Made by a program: the position numbers and the translations under genes
Assembly: GCA_002408465.1 (NCBI GenBank)
Contig: DHSM01000006.1
Location: 134,898 to 198,897, forward strand
Direction of reading: 5' to 3'
Origin: Firmicutes bacterium UBA5286
Lineage (GTDB): Bacteria > Bacillota > Proteinivoracia > UBA4975
DNA: 64,000 nucleotides
In this document: positions 8,947 to 18,011 of the stretch, in pieces
Position numbering within the stretch: position 1 is the stretch's first letter
How the letters are laid out: every line of letters starts with the position of its first letter
Notes under the pieces: model-generated
Databases searched by the model: none
What the model saw: the letters and a program-made list of their open reading frames with translations, nothing else
Told to the model about the DNA's origin: nothing

Positions 8947-10218
8947 TCATCCCTTTCTCATTAAGCTGGAAAGACTTCTGTCTCTGTATAAAAATAAAAC
9001 TGTAACCATTGAAACTAACATATATGCAGCACATATTCCTAAAGTGACTATTATACTCAGAGGACTATATAGCATCGTGTCAGTATTCTCTGCTGCAGAT
9101 ATTCCCACTTTCACAGCGCCAAGAGCAACTACTGCAGGCAGGAAGACAATTATTGCGTTACATGCCATTTCCACAAAAAACAGATGGGGCCAGTCCATTC
9201 CATGCATAAGATAAATCACGACTTCCTGCCTGTTTTTTAACATCTGCAATATATTGTAGCCACTGATTCCAATTAAGGATATTAGGGCAACTACCAAACC
9301 AAGACTGATAAAGCTCCTATTCCCTATAATAATCTGCTTTCTTTCCCTGCTATCTATATCTTCAAAAGAAATAAATTTTCCTAACCCTTCCGCCTCAGCT
9401 TGATTGTTCCACTGGTCTACTAATAAATCTATAGGTCCATTACCTTCAAAAAAACAGATAAAACTCGGATCTTCGGCGGTAAATTGTTTAATATTGTCAT
9501 CGCCCAACCCAAAGGGCGGCAAAATACAAAAGAAATCTCTGCTATGGGAGATTCTTTTTCCCACAAGATCTGAGAGCAAAATGCTATCTATATTTCCACC
9601 GGGAAAGGTGTAATAGCAATATTTATTTTGCAAAACTCCTATTACCGTAGTTTTTACCTTATACAATTCCTCATTATGTCCGATGGTCAAATCCATTTGA
9701 GACCCCAACCCGTACATTTTGCTTAATGGACCGCTAACTATTATAGGTACAGTCCCGTTGGTAGTTAACAAGTCTCTTAACTTACCCTCCCTTAAAGGAA
9801 GAAACAGACTTTCCAGCAACACAGTGTCATAAACCTGGAAACCAGCCAGGGCATATTCCTGTTGTTCTGTGTCCCAAACCAATCCCATTCCAGCGTGGAC
9901 GGTTCCAACAGCAATTATATCCTGATACCTGGTGATACTAGTTTTCATTTCATAGTAGCTGTTGAAAATATCCTCAGAGCCATCATATATGTTGCCTGTT
10001 TTTCCCCCGATTAAATTGCAGAAGCGTTCAGCCGGCAAAAATAGCACAGCATTATCTAGCTTGGAAGTCTTTATCAGATTTCGGGACTGATTAACATAAG
10101 CGAACTTTGCAGAAAGTATGTTAAATATCAAACACATAAGCATAATCTGAGTCATTAACACAATAATACTACCTTTGTTTTTCCACATTCCCTTGCAGAT
10201 AATGTACAGATTTTTCAC
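8947..10218 (-). CDS. FtsX/MacB-like ABC permease (second of pair)
   Basis: 423 residues, with one N-terminal membrane segment (about 12-35), a large extracytoplasmic MacB_PCD-like domain, and three membrane segments in the last 130 residues, the last followed by 'LFLYRDRSLSSLMRKG'. This 1+3 topology is that of FtsX-domain permeases. The start is GTG at 10218 with GGGGGA upstream; it overlaps the stop of the previous gene (GTGA). The two permeases of the operon differ clearly from each other, so the exporter is likely a heterodimer with the 223-residue ATPase. Cargo is not evident: no peptide precursor, two-component system or adaptor protein lies beside it. Confidence 0.8.
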   Translation of the reverse strand: MKNLYIICKGMWKNKGSIIVLMTQIMLMCLIFNILSAKFAYVNQSRNLIKTSKLDNAVLFLPAERFCNLIGGKTGNIYDGSEDIFNSYYEMKTSITRYQDIIAVGTVHAGMGLVWDTEQQEYALAGFQVYDTVLLESLFLPLREGKLRDLLTTNGTVPIIVSGPLSKMYGLGSQMDLTIGHNEELYKVKTTVIGVLQNKYCYYTFPGGNIDSILLSDLVGKRISHSRDFFCILPPFGLGDDNIKQFTAEDPSFICFFEGNGPIDLLVDQWNNQAEAEGLGKFISFEDIDSRERKQIIIGNRSFISLGLVVALISLIGISGYNILQMLKNRQEVVIYLMHGMDWPHLFFVEMACNAIIVFLPAVVALGAVKVGISAAENTDTMLYSPLSIIVTLGICAAYMLVSMVTVLFLYRDRSLSSLMRKG

Positions 10219-11357
10219 TGCCAGTTTCCCCCAATATGCCGTGCAATTTGGCGCCTCAGCGCCTGGGGCATCAGCCTAGATACCGTCCATGCTATTGCAT
10301 GGGAAAATAATAGGGTCAAGAATAGACAGCAAATATATAGAATCCAGATATTGGTTATATCTATCCTGTAGTAAAGGTACCCTAATGGTATAAGAAGCGG
10401 TGATACAGTGTGGTAAACCAACAAACCCAGTCCGAAAGATACTGATGTAATGATAATAGCTTCAAATACTATATGGGAATACAACCAGAATCTTGTGCAT
10501 CCACAAATAATATAGGTGTAGTATTTTTTGGTATTATAACTAATCCAATATCTATAAAAAGAAAAGACGTTAACCAAACTAAGTCCTACTGCTAATACGA
10601 TTAATAATAACAGGAGATAGATTTCATATAAATACTTCTGATCGCTGGGAACCGGAAGTGAAAGTGACTCATGAGGAAACAGGGAATAAAATTTGTCATT
10701 AAACCGCTCTATTTGACTTTCCGTAAGTGCGGTTTCAAAATAGAAATCTACTGTTGCACAAGATCCTGCAACTTTTTTATATTCTTTGAAGGGTATGATC
10801 GCATTTCTTTCATTAACTAATTCCGGAGACCCTTTTACAGGCGATATTACCGGAAAAACCCCTACGCCAATTACATTATACTTGTTACCCTGAATGGCAA
10901 ATTGGGCCCCGCTGATATTCATGAGTTTATCAAAGTCGAGAAGGCAACTTGAAAGCAAAACCGGCCTCTCTGTATTGATGGCTGAATTAAAGTCTCGTCC
11001 TGTTTCCAGCACATAGCCTATGGAATTGCCATAATAGCCTGTTAGAATATAGTCGCCATCCTCAATATAGGTATGGGCATAAAGTCTGCTGATTTCTGGG
11101 AGATAGTTACTGGTATAAATTTCCTGCTCAATAAATTGGAGAACGTTTTTTAGATTTGAGTTGTCAAAGTACATGGTAAAGTGGCGCAAGCTCATATGAA
11201 TACTATCCAGTTCCTTATAGCGTGCTATATTATCGGCATAGAAGTATATAAATGCTGAGAAACATGTTGTTAAGCCAAGCAACATCACAAAAAAAATCAA
11301 AGTCTTTTTTTTGATAAAATCAATGACATCATAAATGACATGAAAAATAAACTTCAT
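10215..11357 (-). CDS. FtsX/MacB-like ABC permease (first of pair)
   Basis: 380 residues, first gene of the AT-rich ABC operon. It has an N-terminal membrane segment ('KTLIFFVMLLGLTTCFSAFIYF'-type, residues about 15-40), a periplasm-side domain of about 200 residues, then three membrane segments from about residue 245. The ATG at 11357 is preferred over one 42 bases upstream because AAAGGAG is placed 6 bases before it. A good sigma-A promoter lies about 85 bases upstream. It is followed by its partner permease with a 4-base overlap. The role is inferred from topology and neighbours: half of an FtsX-type ABC exporter of unknown cargo. Confidence 0.78.
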   Translation of the reverse strand: MKFIFHVIYDVIDFIKKKTLIFFVMLLGLTTCFSAFIYFYADNIARYKELDSIHMSLRHFTMYFDNSNLKNVLQFIEQEIYTSNYLPEISRLYAHTYIEDGDYILTGYYGNSIGYVLETGRDFNSAINTERPVLLSSCLLDFDKLMNISGAQFAIQGNKYNVIGVGVFPVISPVKGSPELVNERNAIIPFKEYKKVAGSCATVDFYFETALTESQIERFNDKFYSLFPHESLSLPVPSDQKYLYEIYLLLLLIVLAVGLSLVNVFSFYRYWISYNTKKYYTYIICGCTRFWLYSHIVFEAIIITSVSFGLGLLVYHTVSPLLIPLGYLYYRIDITNIWILYICCLFLTLLFSHAIAWTVSRLMPQALRRQIARHIGGNWQ

Positions 11358-11441
11358 AAGGGTCTCCTTTCGTAAAAGGACTGTATTTCTTGTATACATT
11401 TCTCCTAGTTTTTTGTTATTCCATCATCTTTCCCTGTGAGG

Positions 11442-11470
11442 AATATACCAAATATAATATATTGAGTCAA
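11442..11470 (-). promoter_or_regulatory. Sigma-A promoter of the FtsX-type ABC operon
   Basis: On the minus strand TTGACT (11470-11465) and TATATT (11447-11442) are separated by 17 bases of AT-rich sequence. This is close to the sigma-A consensus and points into the operon starting at 11357. Confidence 0.7.
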
Positions 11471-11577
11471 TGTTTTAGATATACCCCCTGACTGAACCGA
11501 GTAAATAGTGGATATTAATGCATGGGAGAATCATCCTCTTACTGGATACATTATAAAGACTTCTTCTGCTTCAAAAG

Positions 11578-11606
11578 TAAAAACGGCTCCCAGAGGAAGC
11601 CGTCCT
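11578..11606 (-). terminator. Rho-independent terminator after the broken ABC genes
   Basis: Read on the minus strand, ACGGCTTCCTCTGGGAGCCGT forms a hairpin of 7 or more pairs followed at once by TTTTT. It lies about 30 bases after the end of the ABC ATPase remnant, so it would have ended that former transcript and it insulates the next promoter. Confidence 0.7.
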
Positions 11607-11636
11607 ATCTGCACCACATAGACATTGTTTTTGTCC

Positions 11637-11987
11637 TCACGCGCTCCGGGCCGTGAGGATACCATCGGTCATCCTGTAGACCTGGTCGGCGGCGTCGGCG
11701 ATGGCCAAGTCATGGGTGACCACCACGACGCAGTAGTTTTCAGCGTGGGCCAGGTGCCGGAGTATGTCCATGACCCTGTTGCCGTTGGCGGTATCCAGAT
11801 TGCCAGTGGGCTCGTCGGCCAGCAGCAATCGTGCCCCGGTGGAAAGCGCCCGGGCAATGGCCACCCGCTGCTGCTCCCCGCCCGAGAGGTTGGACAGAAA
11901 GCGCCGCCGCTTTTCCTCGGCAATGTCGTGCCCCTGGCCCTGGCCCAGGAGCGGGCCAGGGAAATGCTGGCCGCCGAAAGTACACAC
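11637..11987 (-). pseudogene. C-terminal fragment of a LolD/MacB-type ABC ATPase
   Basis: About 95 residues of real homology: '[18 protein letters not shown]', Walker B 'LLLADEPTGNLD', 'VVVVTHDLAIADAADQVYRM'. Walker A and the Q-loop are missing. The DNA is distinctly GC-rich compared with the adjacent exporter fragment. At its upstream end it joins, in another frame, an ABC exporter ATPase that has Walker A but no signature motif. The join therefore looks like a recombination or deletion event between two ABC genes rather than one decayed gene. It is probably not functional. Confidence 0.75.
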
Positions 11988-12720
11988 TGAAATTGGCGCA
12001 ACTCAAATAGTCGATACTCTCTTATATCGGCGCCGTTAATCCTGATTACACCTTTATCCGGGTCATATAGCCGCAGTAGCAGCTTTATAAGCGTTGACTT
12101 GCCCGAGCCATTCAGCCCTACCAGGGCTACCTTTTCTTGACGGTGGAGGAGAAAACTCACATCTTCCAGGGCAGGTACTTGGCCCCTGGATAAGTAAAGG
12201 AAACATGCTCAAATTCTATAGATTCGACCCTGTCAAGACGCTTAGTACCCTTATCCGCAATGCGGTTATGGAAGCTCTCCAGGGTTTTAATATTTGCGAT
12301 CTTTAACTGATTGTCATAAATCTGCATGGCTGAGTGGGTAAGCAGGGAAATGGCCGCCCAAAGCTGGCTTAAGAGGCCGGTATACAGGGAATAATCCCCC
12401 ACTGTCGCCATACCGTCCAGCACCCGAAACGCAATATTGACGCCGATGAGCACAACGACGACCTCCGGCAGACAATCCAGCAGGCAGGTCAGGATTGTAC
12501 GTTTCCGGGTCATGTCCCTCCGCTTGCCAAAAAGCTCCTTCCACAGCCGGGCATAACGATCTTTTAAGCGTTCTCCCGCATTGAACACCCGAACATCCTG
12601 GGCATAGCCCTTGTCCACAGCAATGCTCTGATAATAGCTCTTATGCGTTCCCCGTTTATCTGGGCAATGCTCAGATGGTACAGGGACTTTGTGTATTTTG
12701 CAGCCGCAATTGAGCTAATT
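11988..12720 (-). pseudogene. Truncated, frameshifted ABC exporter (fused TMD-NBD type)
   Basis: Remnant of an MsbA-like half exporter. 12157-12618 encodes the end of the transmembrane domain ('VVVVLIGVNIAFRVLDG', then 'ESIEFEHVSFTYPGAK'). One base too many near 12178 shifts the frame to 'YLPWKM' and a stop; deleting it would restore 'PALEDVSFLLHRQEKVALVGLNGSGKST'-type sequence, which continues in the next frame to 'ELRQFQCV' and then ends where the LolD-type fragment begins. The first four or so membrane helices are missing upstream. Both ends are therefore lost and a frameshift is present. It lies between two intact ABC operons, consistent with turnover of ABC cassettes at this site. Confidence 0.8.
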
Positions 12721-12756
12721 TATAGTCACTTTCTTCATCTAGTGGAACTCCTTTCG

Positions 12757-14088
12757 CTAGTTGCAGGCTATATCCTGTTTCTTAAAGATAACGGCGCCCA
12801 CTATAAAAAGCAAGATTGTTGCTATGGACAGGGTGAGCAGGCTGCTGAGGTAGGTAGAAGCCAGGCTCCCTTCCAGTAAGGGAACGACATCGGCCTTGGA
12901 GAAGAGATCCCAGGCAGTTGTGCTTAAGTTAGGTATTATGTTGCCAAAGGCGCTACCCAATACAAAGATTCCGGCGGCGACTAGGTGGGCAATGACCTCA
13001 TTCTTAACCAGGATTGAAATCAATAATCCCAGAGCGGTGCAGAAGAGGATAAAGAGCAGTATTTGCACAGCAGCCAGGCCGAAGAACTGCCAGAGGGGAA
13101 TAAAGTCATATAATTCCAGTCTGGATACATCCGCCAGAACGGGAATCTTGCTGAGTCCGGTGTCGTAAAACCCTATATTTATTCCCATATCTTTAAATAC
13201 TGTAAAGCTTGACAGGACATTCTTATCAAGAAGTACGGGGTAGTTTAATCCTCGGAAGCCGTGCCTGATACCCAGAATTAGAATGGACAAGATCTGGGGA
13301 AGAACTATTACGCTGCTGCTGGCGAAAAAACTCAGGGAGAGCTTGCGCAACAAATAACGAGTCCTGCTCAAGGGAGCAGATAAACTCACCTTTATTACGC
13401 CAGAGCTCTTATCTCTGTGCAACATATTGACAGACATTAAGAGGACGACGATTCCCAAAATGTTGGGTAAACCACGACGCAGAAAATTAAACGTGAAAGC
13501 CCAGGGGGAAGTATCGTGGGCCCCGGTTGGGGGGAGGCCGGTCTTTACCATCTCCAAGTAATAACATGCATTTATCATGATAGCTAAAACTTCATCTGGT
13601 GCAAATGTTGCCGCTGCGGCAGGGTGTACCATAAAACTTGGGTAGTCCAACTCCTCAGTAATATTCTCCCAGTCGCCGCCAAAAAACTGTTGGGGACATG
13701 GTGAAACGTTTTTTAAAAGGTGGTCCCAAGATAGCAACCGGTCTTCTGCCCGGGACCTATGGTATTCCACCCAGTCTCGCGACATATATGATTCATAAAT
13801 TCTCCTCGCCAATAAAACACGATAGTGGTAATACTCCTGGGATTTCTCATACTCCTCGGGGGATGCACTAATTGCCCCTCCCCGCCACCAGCTCTCAACT
13901 ATATCCACAACGCCCTCATTTCCACCAATACTAGCTTTTAGAGCTGCTATCTTTTGACTCTCTGCACCCTTACTTTCATGCAAGGCTTGCTGAATAAAGA
14001 CCAATTGAAACAAGAAGAGAATCAGGATGAGGATTAAAAACTTATAGCTTTTACATATGCTTTTCAGTTCAAGGAAGAAGGATTCCAT
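12757..14088 (-). CDS. ABC-2 type transporter permease
   Basis: 443 residues. An N-terminal membrane segment (about 17-35) is followed by a soluble extracytoplasmic domain of about 180 residues and then five or six hydrophobic segments to the C-terminus. This is the layout of ABC-2 permeases found with NatA/BcrA-like ATPases. The start ATG (14088) overlaps the stop of its partner (TAATG) with GGGAGG upstream. With the partner permease and the ATPase it forms a complete heterodimeric exporter. Related systems export sodium or peptide antibiotics or give self-immunity; no feature here selects among these. Confidence 0.78.
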   Translation of the reverse strand: MESFFLELKSICKSYKFLILILILFLFQLVFIQQALHESKGAESQKIAALKASIGGNEGVVDIVESWWRGGAISASPEEYEKSQEYYHYRVLLARRIYESYMSRDWVEYHRSRAEDRLLSWDHLLKNVSPCPQQFFGGDWENITEELDYPSFMVHPAAAATFAPDEVLAIMINACYYLEMVKTGLPPTGAHDTSPWAFTFNFLRRGLPNILGIVVLLMSVNMLHRDKSSGVIKVSLSAPLSRTRYLLRKLSLSFFASSSVIVLPQILSILILGIRHGFRGLNYPVLLDKNVLSSFTVFKDMGINIGFYDTGLSKIPVLADVSRLELYDFIPLWQFFGLAAVQILLFILFCTALGLLISILVKNEVIAHLVAAGIFVLGSAFGNIIPNLSTTAWDLFSKADVVPLLEGSLASTYLSSLLTLSIATILLFIVGAVIFKKQDIACN

Positions 14089-15332
14089 TATGCCGGGCCT
14101 CCCTTCAGGTCTTGTTTATTCAGGACAACCAAGCTTAGAGCCAGGAGCAGGAATGTACATCCCCCCAGCAGGGTCAGGTAGGCCAGAGCGGAACCAATAT
14201 AAAAGCCCTGAAAAACATCCTTAAAGCCCAGGGCTGCAAAGGGCCAGGCCAGGTAGAAGCTGCTGCCGGTGGGGAAGAGAATCCGGAAGCTGTAATCCAG
14301 GAAAAGCAAGCAAATAACAGCGCTCAGGGCATTGGCCGTGCTGCCAAGCAGTAATGAAGCTGTTCCGGTAAGGGCGAGAGTAAAACAGGACATCAACAGG
14401 TAGATTGGAATCACTCCCGCAATGTATGCAGACCAGGGCACCAGGGGTAGCACAGTGTCGGCAGCGGAGGGATCCGTGACCAAACTGGTATAGGAGCCCT
14501 CCATGTAAAAGACTGGGTAGTTTATGTCTCCCAATCCACGAACCAAGGACAGAACACCAAAGGTCAGGGCGATGAGCCCTGTGACCAAAACGATACTGGC
14601 AGTTATGTTGAGACCAAACTTCACTACATGAATAATGCTGCGTTTATGGGGCTGGGAGTACAGGACCTTGTATGCTCCGCCTTCAATGTCTTCAGCAAAT
14701 AAGTCCATGCTCAGCATCAATAGGGTAATTACTACAATTAGTATCCAGGGGAAGCTGGTGAGATGGTAGAGGAAGTTGGCTGCAGTCATTTCATAGGGAC
14801 TGTTTAGGGGGTCAATATTATCCCTGAGCAGGGCCTGATTCACTACCAGGCGCTCTTCTATTTCTAAGGGATTAGCGCTTTGGGCAAGAATACTTGTCGA
14901 CTCAACAAGACCTTCTTCAAAACCGTTGAGCAAATGTTGGTCCCGGGCTATCCAGAGCTCCAGCTTTTCCTGGGCTTTGTCTTTACTGTATTCACCGGCT
15001 AAGATTGACTGCTGGCAGCAATACACGCGCTGCCACTGTAGGAAGTTTGCCTTCTTCTCCAGTTCAGCAATCACTACTTCGGCGTTGGGTGTGGTGCCAG
15101 CTTTGGCCGCTTCCCGGGCCATCTCCAATTCTTTGTGGACATTCGTCCCCTCAATCTGAATTAAGGCCAGTTCCTGATTAAGTTCAACTTCGAGGGCAGC
15201 CCAGTAATTATTGTCTTGGATAATGTTGTAGGTAATCATGGCCAGGAGGGAAGCTAGAAACACCAGGAGAACAACTAGGTTCTTCTTAGCATACCAGAAC
15301 TTAAGACACTCAAATTGCAGTATCGCCTTCAT
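14088..15332 (-). CDS. ABC-2 type transporter permease (partner)
   Basis: 414 residues with an N-terminal membrane segment (about 18-40), an extracytoplasmic coiled region rich in Glu and Lys (about 40-170), and about five C-terminal membrane segments. It is similar in layout to the downstream permease but clearly diverged from it. The start ATG overlaps the end of the ATPase gene (TGATG) and the stop overlaps the next start, so the three genes are translationally coupled. The inferred role is the second membrane subunit of an ABC-2 exporter. Confidence 0.78.
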   Translation of the reverse strand: MKAILQFECLKFWYAKKNLVVLLVFLASLLAMITYNIIQDNNYWAALEVELNQELALIQIEGTNVHKELEMAREAAKAGTTPNAEVVIAELEKKANFLQWQRVYCCQQSILAGEYSKDKAQEKLELWIARDQHLLNGFEEGLVESTSILAQSANPLEIEERLVVNQALLRDNIDPLNSPYEMTAANFLYHLTSFPWILIVVITLLMLSMDLFAEDIEGGAYKVLYSQPHKRSIIHVVKFGLNITASIVLVTGLIALTFGVLSLVRGLGDINYPVFYMEGSYTSLVTDPSAADTVLPLVPWSAYIAGVIPIYLLMSCFTLALTGTASLLLGSTANALSAVICLLFLDYSFRILFPTGSSFYLAWPFAALGFKDVFQGFYIGSALAYLTLLGGCTFLLLALSLVVLNKQDLKGGPA

Positions 15333-16243
15333 CAGAGGACTTCCTTCTCATAGATGTGGCTGTATAGGTTTTCAATATTCGCGGTCTGGGGCACAATTCC
15401 CCTGAGCTCCCGGCCATCGGCCAGGATGGTGGTTATGACTCGGGTGCAATGCGTAATATCTGATAAAGATATCAGAAGCTCGCTTTCCCCGGCCAGGAAG
15501 TCCTGGAGCAGGCCCTCAGTCTTCAGCTTGCTCAGCATGGCCAGGTCCTGCTCCTGACGATCGACATAAAGCTTGTAACTGAGGACTGCCACGTCAGCCT
15601 GGGCCTTTTCCTGGGAGACAATCTCCCCGTCCTTAATAAAGATGTTGCGGGAGGATATCTTCTCCATCTCTATGAGTTGGTGGGAGGAGAACAGGATTCC
15701 GCAGCCCTCCCGGGCAAGCCCCTTTATCATACTCCGCAACTCAAAAACGCCCTGGGGATCCAAACCGTTAAAGGGCTCGTCCAGAATTAAGAAAGTAGGC
15801 TTGGGCAGGATGGCCACCGCCAGTGCCAGGCGCTGTTTCATCCCCATGGAGTAGGCTCCAGCCTTTTTCTTCAGGGCATGGCCCAGCCCGGTAAACTCAA
15901 TGACCTCTTCTAAGCGCTTCCGGGGGATTTGCCTGAGGCTGGCGAAGACCTTCAGGTTTTCTATCCCCGTCAAGTTGAAATACAGCCCCGGAGCCTCAAT
16001 TAGGGCGGAAAGGTGACTGAGAGCCTGGCTGCGCTCCTTATACAGATCGTGCCCGGCAATCTCGACCTTGCCGCTTTCTGGGAAAACCAAGTTGGCGATG
16101 CACTTCATGGTAGTGCTCTTGCCTGAGCCGTTTGGGCCGATAAAGCCCAGAATCTCGCCGGTTTCCAGTGTAAAGGAAACGTTTTTTAAAACATGCAGCT
16201 TGCCGAAAGACTTATTAAGGTTTTCAACAGACAAAATTCCCAC
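15332..16243 (-). CDS. ABC-2 transporter ATP-binding protein (NatA/BcrA-like)
   Basis: 303 residues: Walker A GPNGSGKST, a short Q-loop region, signature 'YSMGMKQRLALAVAIL' (SMGMK in place of LSGGQ, common in the BcrA/lantibiotic-immunity group), Walker B 'FLILDEPFNGLDP', and the switch in 'GILFSSHQL'. About 75 further residues at the C-terminus form the accessory domain typical of ABC-2 drug and lantibiotic-immunity ATPases. The start is taken as GTG at 16243 because GGGAGGT lies 6 bases upstream; longer ATG versions to 16273 have no site. It is the first gene of the coupled ABC-2 operon. Confidence 0.88.
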   Translation of the reverse strand: MGILSVENLNKSFGKLHVLKNVSFTLETGEILGFIGPNGSGKSTTMKCIANLVFPESGKVEIAGHDLYKERSQALSHLSALIEAPGLYFNLTGIENLKVFASLRQIPRKRLEEVIEFTGLGHALKKKAGAYSMGMKQRLALAVAILPKPTFLILDEPFNGLDPQGVFELRSMIKGLAREGCGILFSSHQLIEMEKISSRNIFIKDGEIVSQEKAQADVAVLSYKLYVDRQEQDLAMLSKLKTEGLLQDFLAGESELLISLSDITHCTRVITTILADGRELRGIVPQTANIENLYSHIYEKEVL

Positions 16244-16365
16244 TGCGTTACCTCCCATTGTCATTAGTAGCATGTAGTAAAAGATCTATATAGTGTAATG
16301 CGGCTAAATTGAATGAAGAAAACAATGCACCTTCACGGTATCATCCGGGCTGTTGCAAGCTAAAA

Positions 16366-16755
16366 TCAAGATTGGCTAAATAATGCTAGTAGGGCTGATG
16401 CTGACCTACGCCGGTCATCGAAGGCCACGTACTGACTTTGGGAAACCAACTCAGCCCCTTCTTCCATTTTGTTTTCCCCTGATTTTTCCTGTAGCTCAAT
16501 AAGAGCTTCCCACGTGAAAGAAGATATATATGTCGGATTTTTCTTGTCCATGATGCCGATGCTACGGTAATAGCCAGCCAGCCTGTCCGTCTCCCGCTCC
16601 ACCACCAGGTATTCCACCGCTCGGGAGATAAAGGCAAAGGAGATAAGTCCCTCCAGAAGGAGCAAAAACAGTGTGCGCACCCGCTGGCGCAGGGTGGACT
16701 GCAGGCAGATATTCCTAATGTTTCTTTTCACTTGCTCACCTGCTTTTCTGAGCAA
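16366..16755 (-). pseudogene. Truncated FtsX/MacB-like permease N-terminus
   Basis: 129-codon frame. A basic, hydrophobic start ('VRTLFLLLLEGLISFAFISR') and 'LVVERETDRLAGYYRSIGIM' resemble the N-terminal segment and first extracytoplasmic part of MacB/FtsX permeases. The frame stops after about 130 residues, where such proteins normally continue for 300-700 more, and no continuation is seen downstream before the ABC-2 ATPase gene. The first codon (TTG) has no ribosome site; GTG at 16731 has a weak AGGTGA. I read it as a remnant, probably of the same lost cassette as the LolD-type fragment at 11.6 kb. Confidence 0.55.
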
Positions 16756-16869
16756 TTTTCAGAATCCGCTTTTTTAATTATAAATGATTAAAAAAAAACG
16801 TCAATTGAACTGGGTTTATAACTCAAATGTTAATCTTTACCCAAATTAGCCCTAGATAAAATATAAATA

Positions 16870-16915
16870 CCCCAAAAACCCAGGATGTCTATCTGGATTC
16901 TTGGGGTTTACATAT
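16870..16915 (-). terminator. Hairpin/terminator downstream of the Mrr-like gene
   Basis: On the minus strand CCCCAAGAATCCAG pairs with CTGGGTTTTTGGGG around an 8-base loop, followed by a U-rich TATTTATATTTT. It is about 128 bases past the stop at 17034. Confidence 0.5.
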
Positions 16916-17033
16916 GTGCCTAACTTTTTTCTCATTCACTTAGTTTTGCAATCTAAACTAGCTCCAACAATCGTAAGGACCGGCAGCAAAGGGTGACTGG
17001 CGATCCTTAGATTGTAGAGAATCTAGAGGCACA

Positions 17034-17552
17034 TTAACTGCGGGTTTTGGCAGCGGCGGCGGTTTTCATTCCCTCGGGTATTCCGTCGGCCAAGCGCTCC
17101 AGCTCAGCTTCCAAGCGATTGAATTGCCACAGCCAGACACCAGTTTCCAGGGCCAGGCGGCGGGCTTTTCTGGTAAAGCCCTCTTGGCTGACGAGAATGG
17201 CAAACTCGCAGTTCAGCCTGCTCCGGGCTTCGCTTACAGCAATGACGGGTCTCTCATTGATGGGCTTGCGCCACCATTTGATGTGGACATAGGTTCTTGC
17301 TCCCAGCCTGGACAGTATATACTCCGCCCCCATGCGCCCCTGGTAGAGGACGTCTTCCACCTCATAACCATGGCAAAAAAAGTAGTCCAAAGCGGCGGCA
17401 TTGCTGCCGGGAACGATTGAAACCTTCCGCCGGTGAAGCAACATGGCGGCCAGGTACACCAGGACAAGGCCGGCCAGCACCGGCCAGTAAGGTGAGGCAA
17501 AGCGGACAAATTCTTTAAGGGTGTGCCAGGCCAGCTTCAGCGCCTTTTCCAT
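17034..17552 (-). CDS. Membrane-anchored restriction-endonuclease-like (Mrr-type) protein
   Basis: 172 residues. One membrane segment at about 18-38 ('PYWPVLAGLVLVYLAAMLL'), then a basic stretch, then a domain of about 100 residues resembling the Mrr/restriction-endonuclease-like fold: 'ALDYFFCHGYEVEDVLYQGRMGAEYILSRLGARTYVHIKWW' would carry D/E-type and beta-strand elements. The usual QXK motif is replaced by 'HIKWW', so nuclease activity is doubtful. ATG at 17552 is chosen over 17558 because of spacing from GAGGGGG. A second membrane-anchored Mrr-like protein is at 30823-31815, with a better preserved QVK motif; the two share design, not close sequence. Function unknown. Confidence 0.6.
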   Translation of the reverse strand: MEKALKLAWHTLKEFVRFASPYWPVLAGLVLVYLAAMLLHRRKVSIVPGSNAAALDYFFCHGYEVEDVLYQGRMGAEYILSRLGARTYVHIKWWRKPINERPVIAVSEARSRLNCEFAILVSQEGFTRKARRLALETGVWLWQFNRLEAELERLADGIPEGMKTAAAAKTRS

Positions 17553-17579
17553 CAACATCCCCCTCGTTTCCGATGAATA

Positions 17580-17990
17580 CTACTGGGGCTCGGCCCCGGC
17601 CTCTCGGCTGCCCAGTTTCTTTAAGAGGCGAAGCAGATATTCGTAATGGGGTTTCAATTCATTGTCCTTTTCCAGCTCTCTTTTTATCCTGATCACCATC
17701 TGGTTGAGCACAAACGGGTTTTTCTGGTGGAAGACCATGATCATCCTTAAAGCAAGAGTGGTGTTGGTAAATGCCTTCTTAGCCCGGAGTTTTTGCATAA
17801 AGGCCCAAAAGCCTCTGTCCCGGGACATCAGGGTTGCATAGCATTCCTGCACCCGGCTGAGATGCAGTTCCAGGTAGTCCATAGCCCCTTCATACACCTG
17901 CAGATCAAGACGAGGCTCCAGGAGTTTCTGGGCCGCCTCGATCCCGGGCAGAGGGCCATAGCGTATTTCAGGATTTTCCAGCAGTTTCAA
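17580..17990 (-). CDS. Hypothetical protein, helical, 136 residues
   Basis: I do not recognise this family. The protein is soluble and predicted mostly helical, with Arg/Lys/Glu-rich stretches and aromatic residues ('YLELHLSRVQECYATLMSRD', 'LKPHYEYLLRLLKKLG'). There is no signal peptide or membrane segment. The start is TTG at 17990 with GGAG 8 bases upstream. It lies between pepF (21 bases upstream on the strand) and the Mrr-like gene (27 bases downstream), so it may be co-transcribed with both. Codon use is like its neighbours, which supports a real gene. Confidence 0.65.
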   Translation of the reverse strand: MKLLENPEIRYGPLPGIEAAQKLLEPRLDLQVYEGAMDYLELHLSRVQECYATLMSRDRGFWAFMQKLRAKKAFTNTTLALRMIMVFHQKNPFVLNQMVIRIKRELEKDNELKPHYEYLLRLLKKLGSREAGAEPQ

Positions 17991-18011
17991 GATGCAGTCT
18001 CCTCTCTAAAA

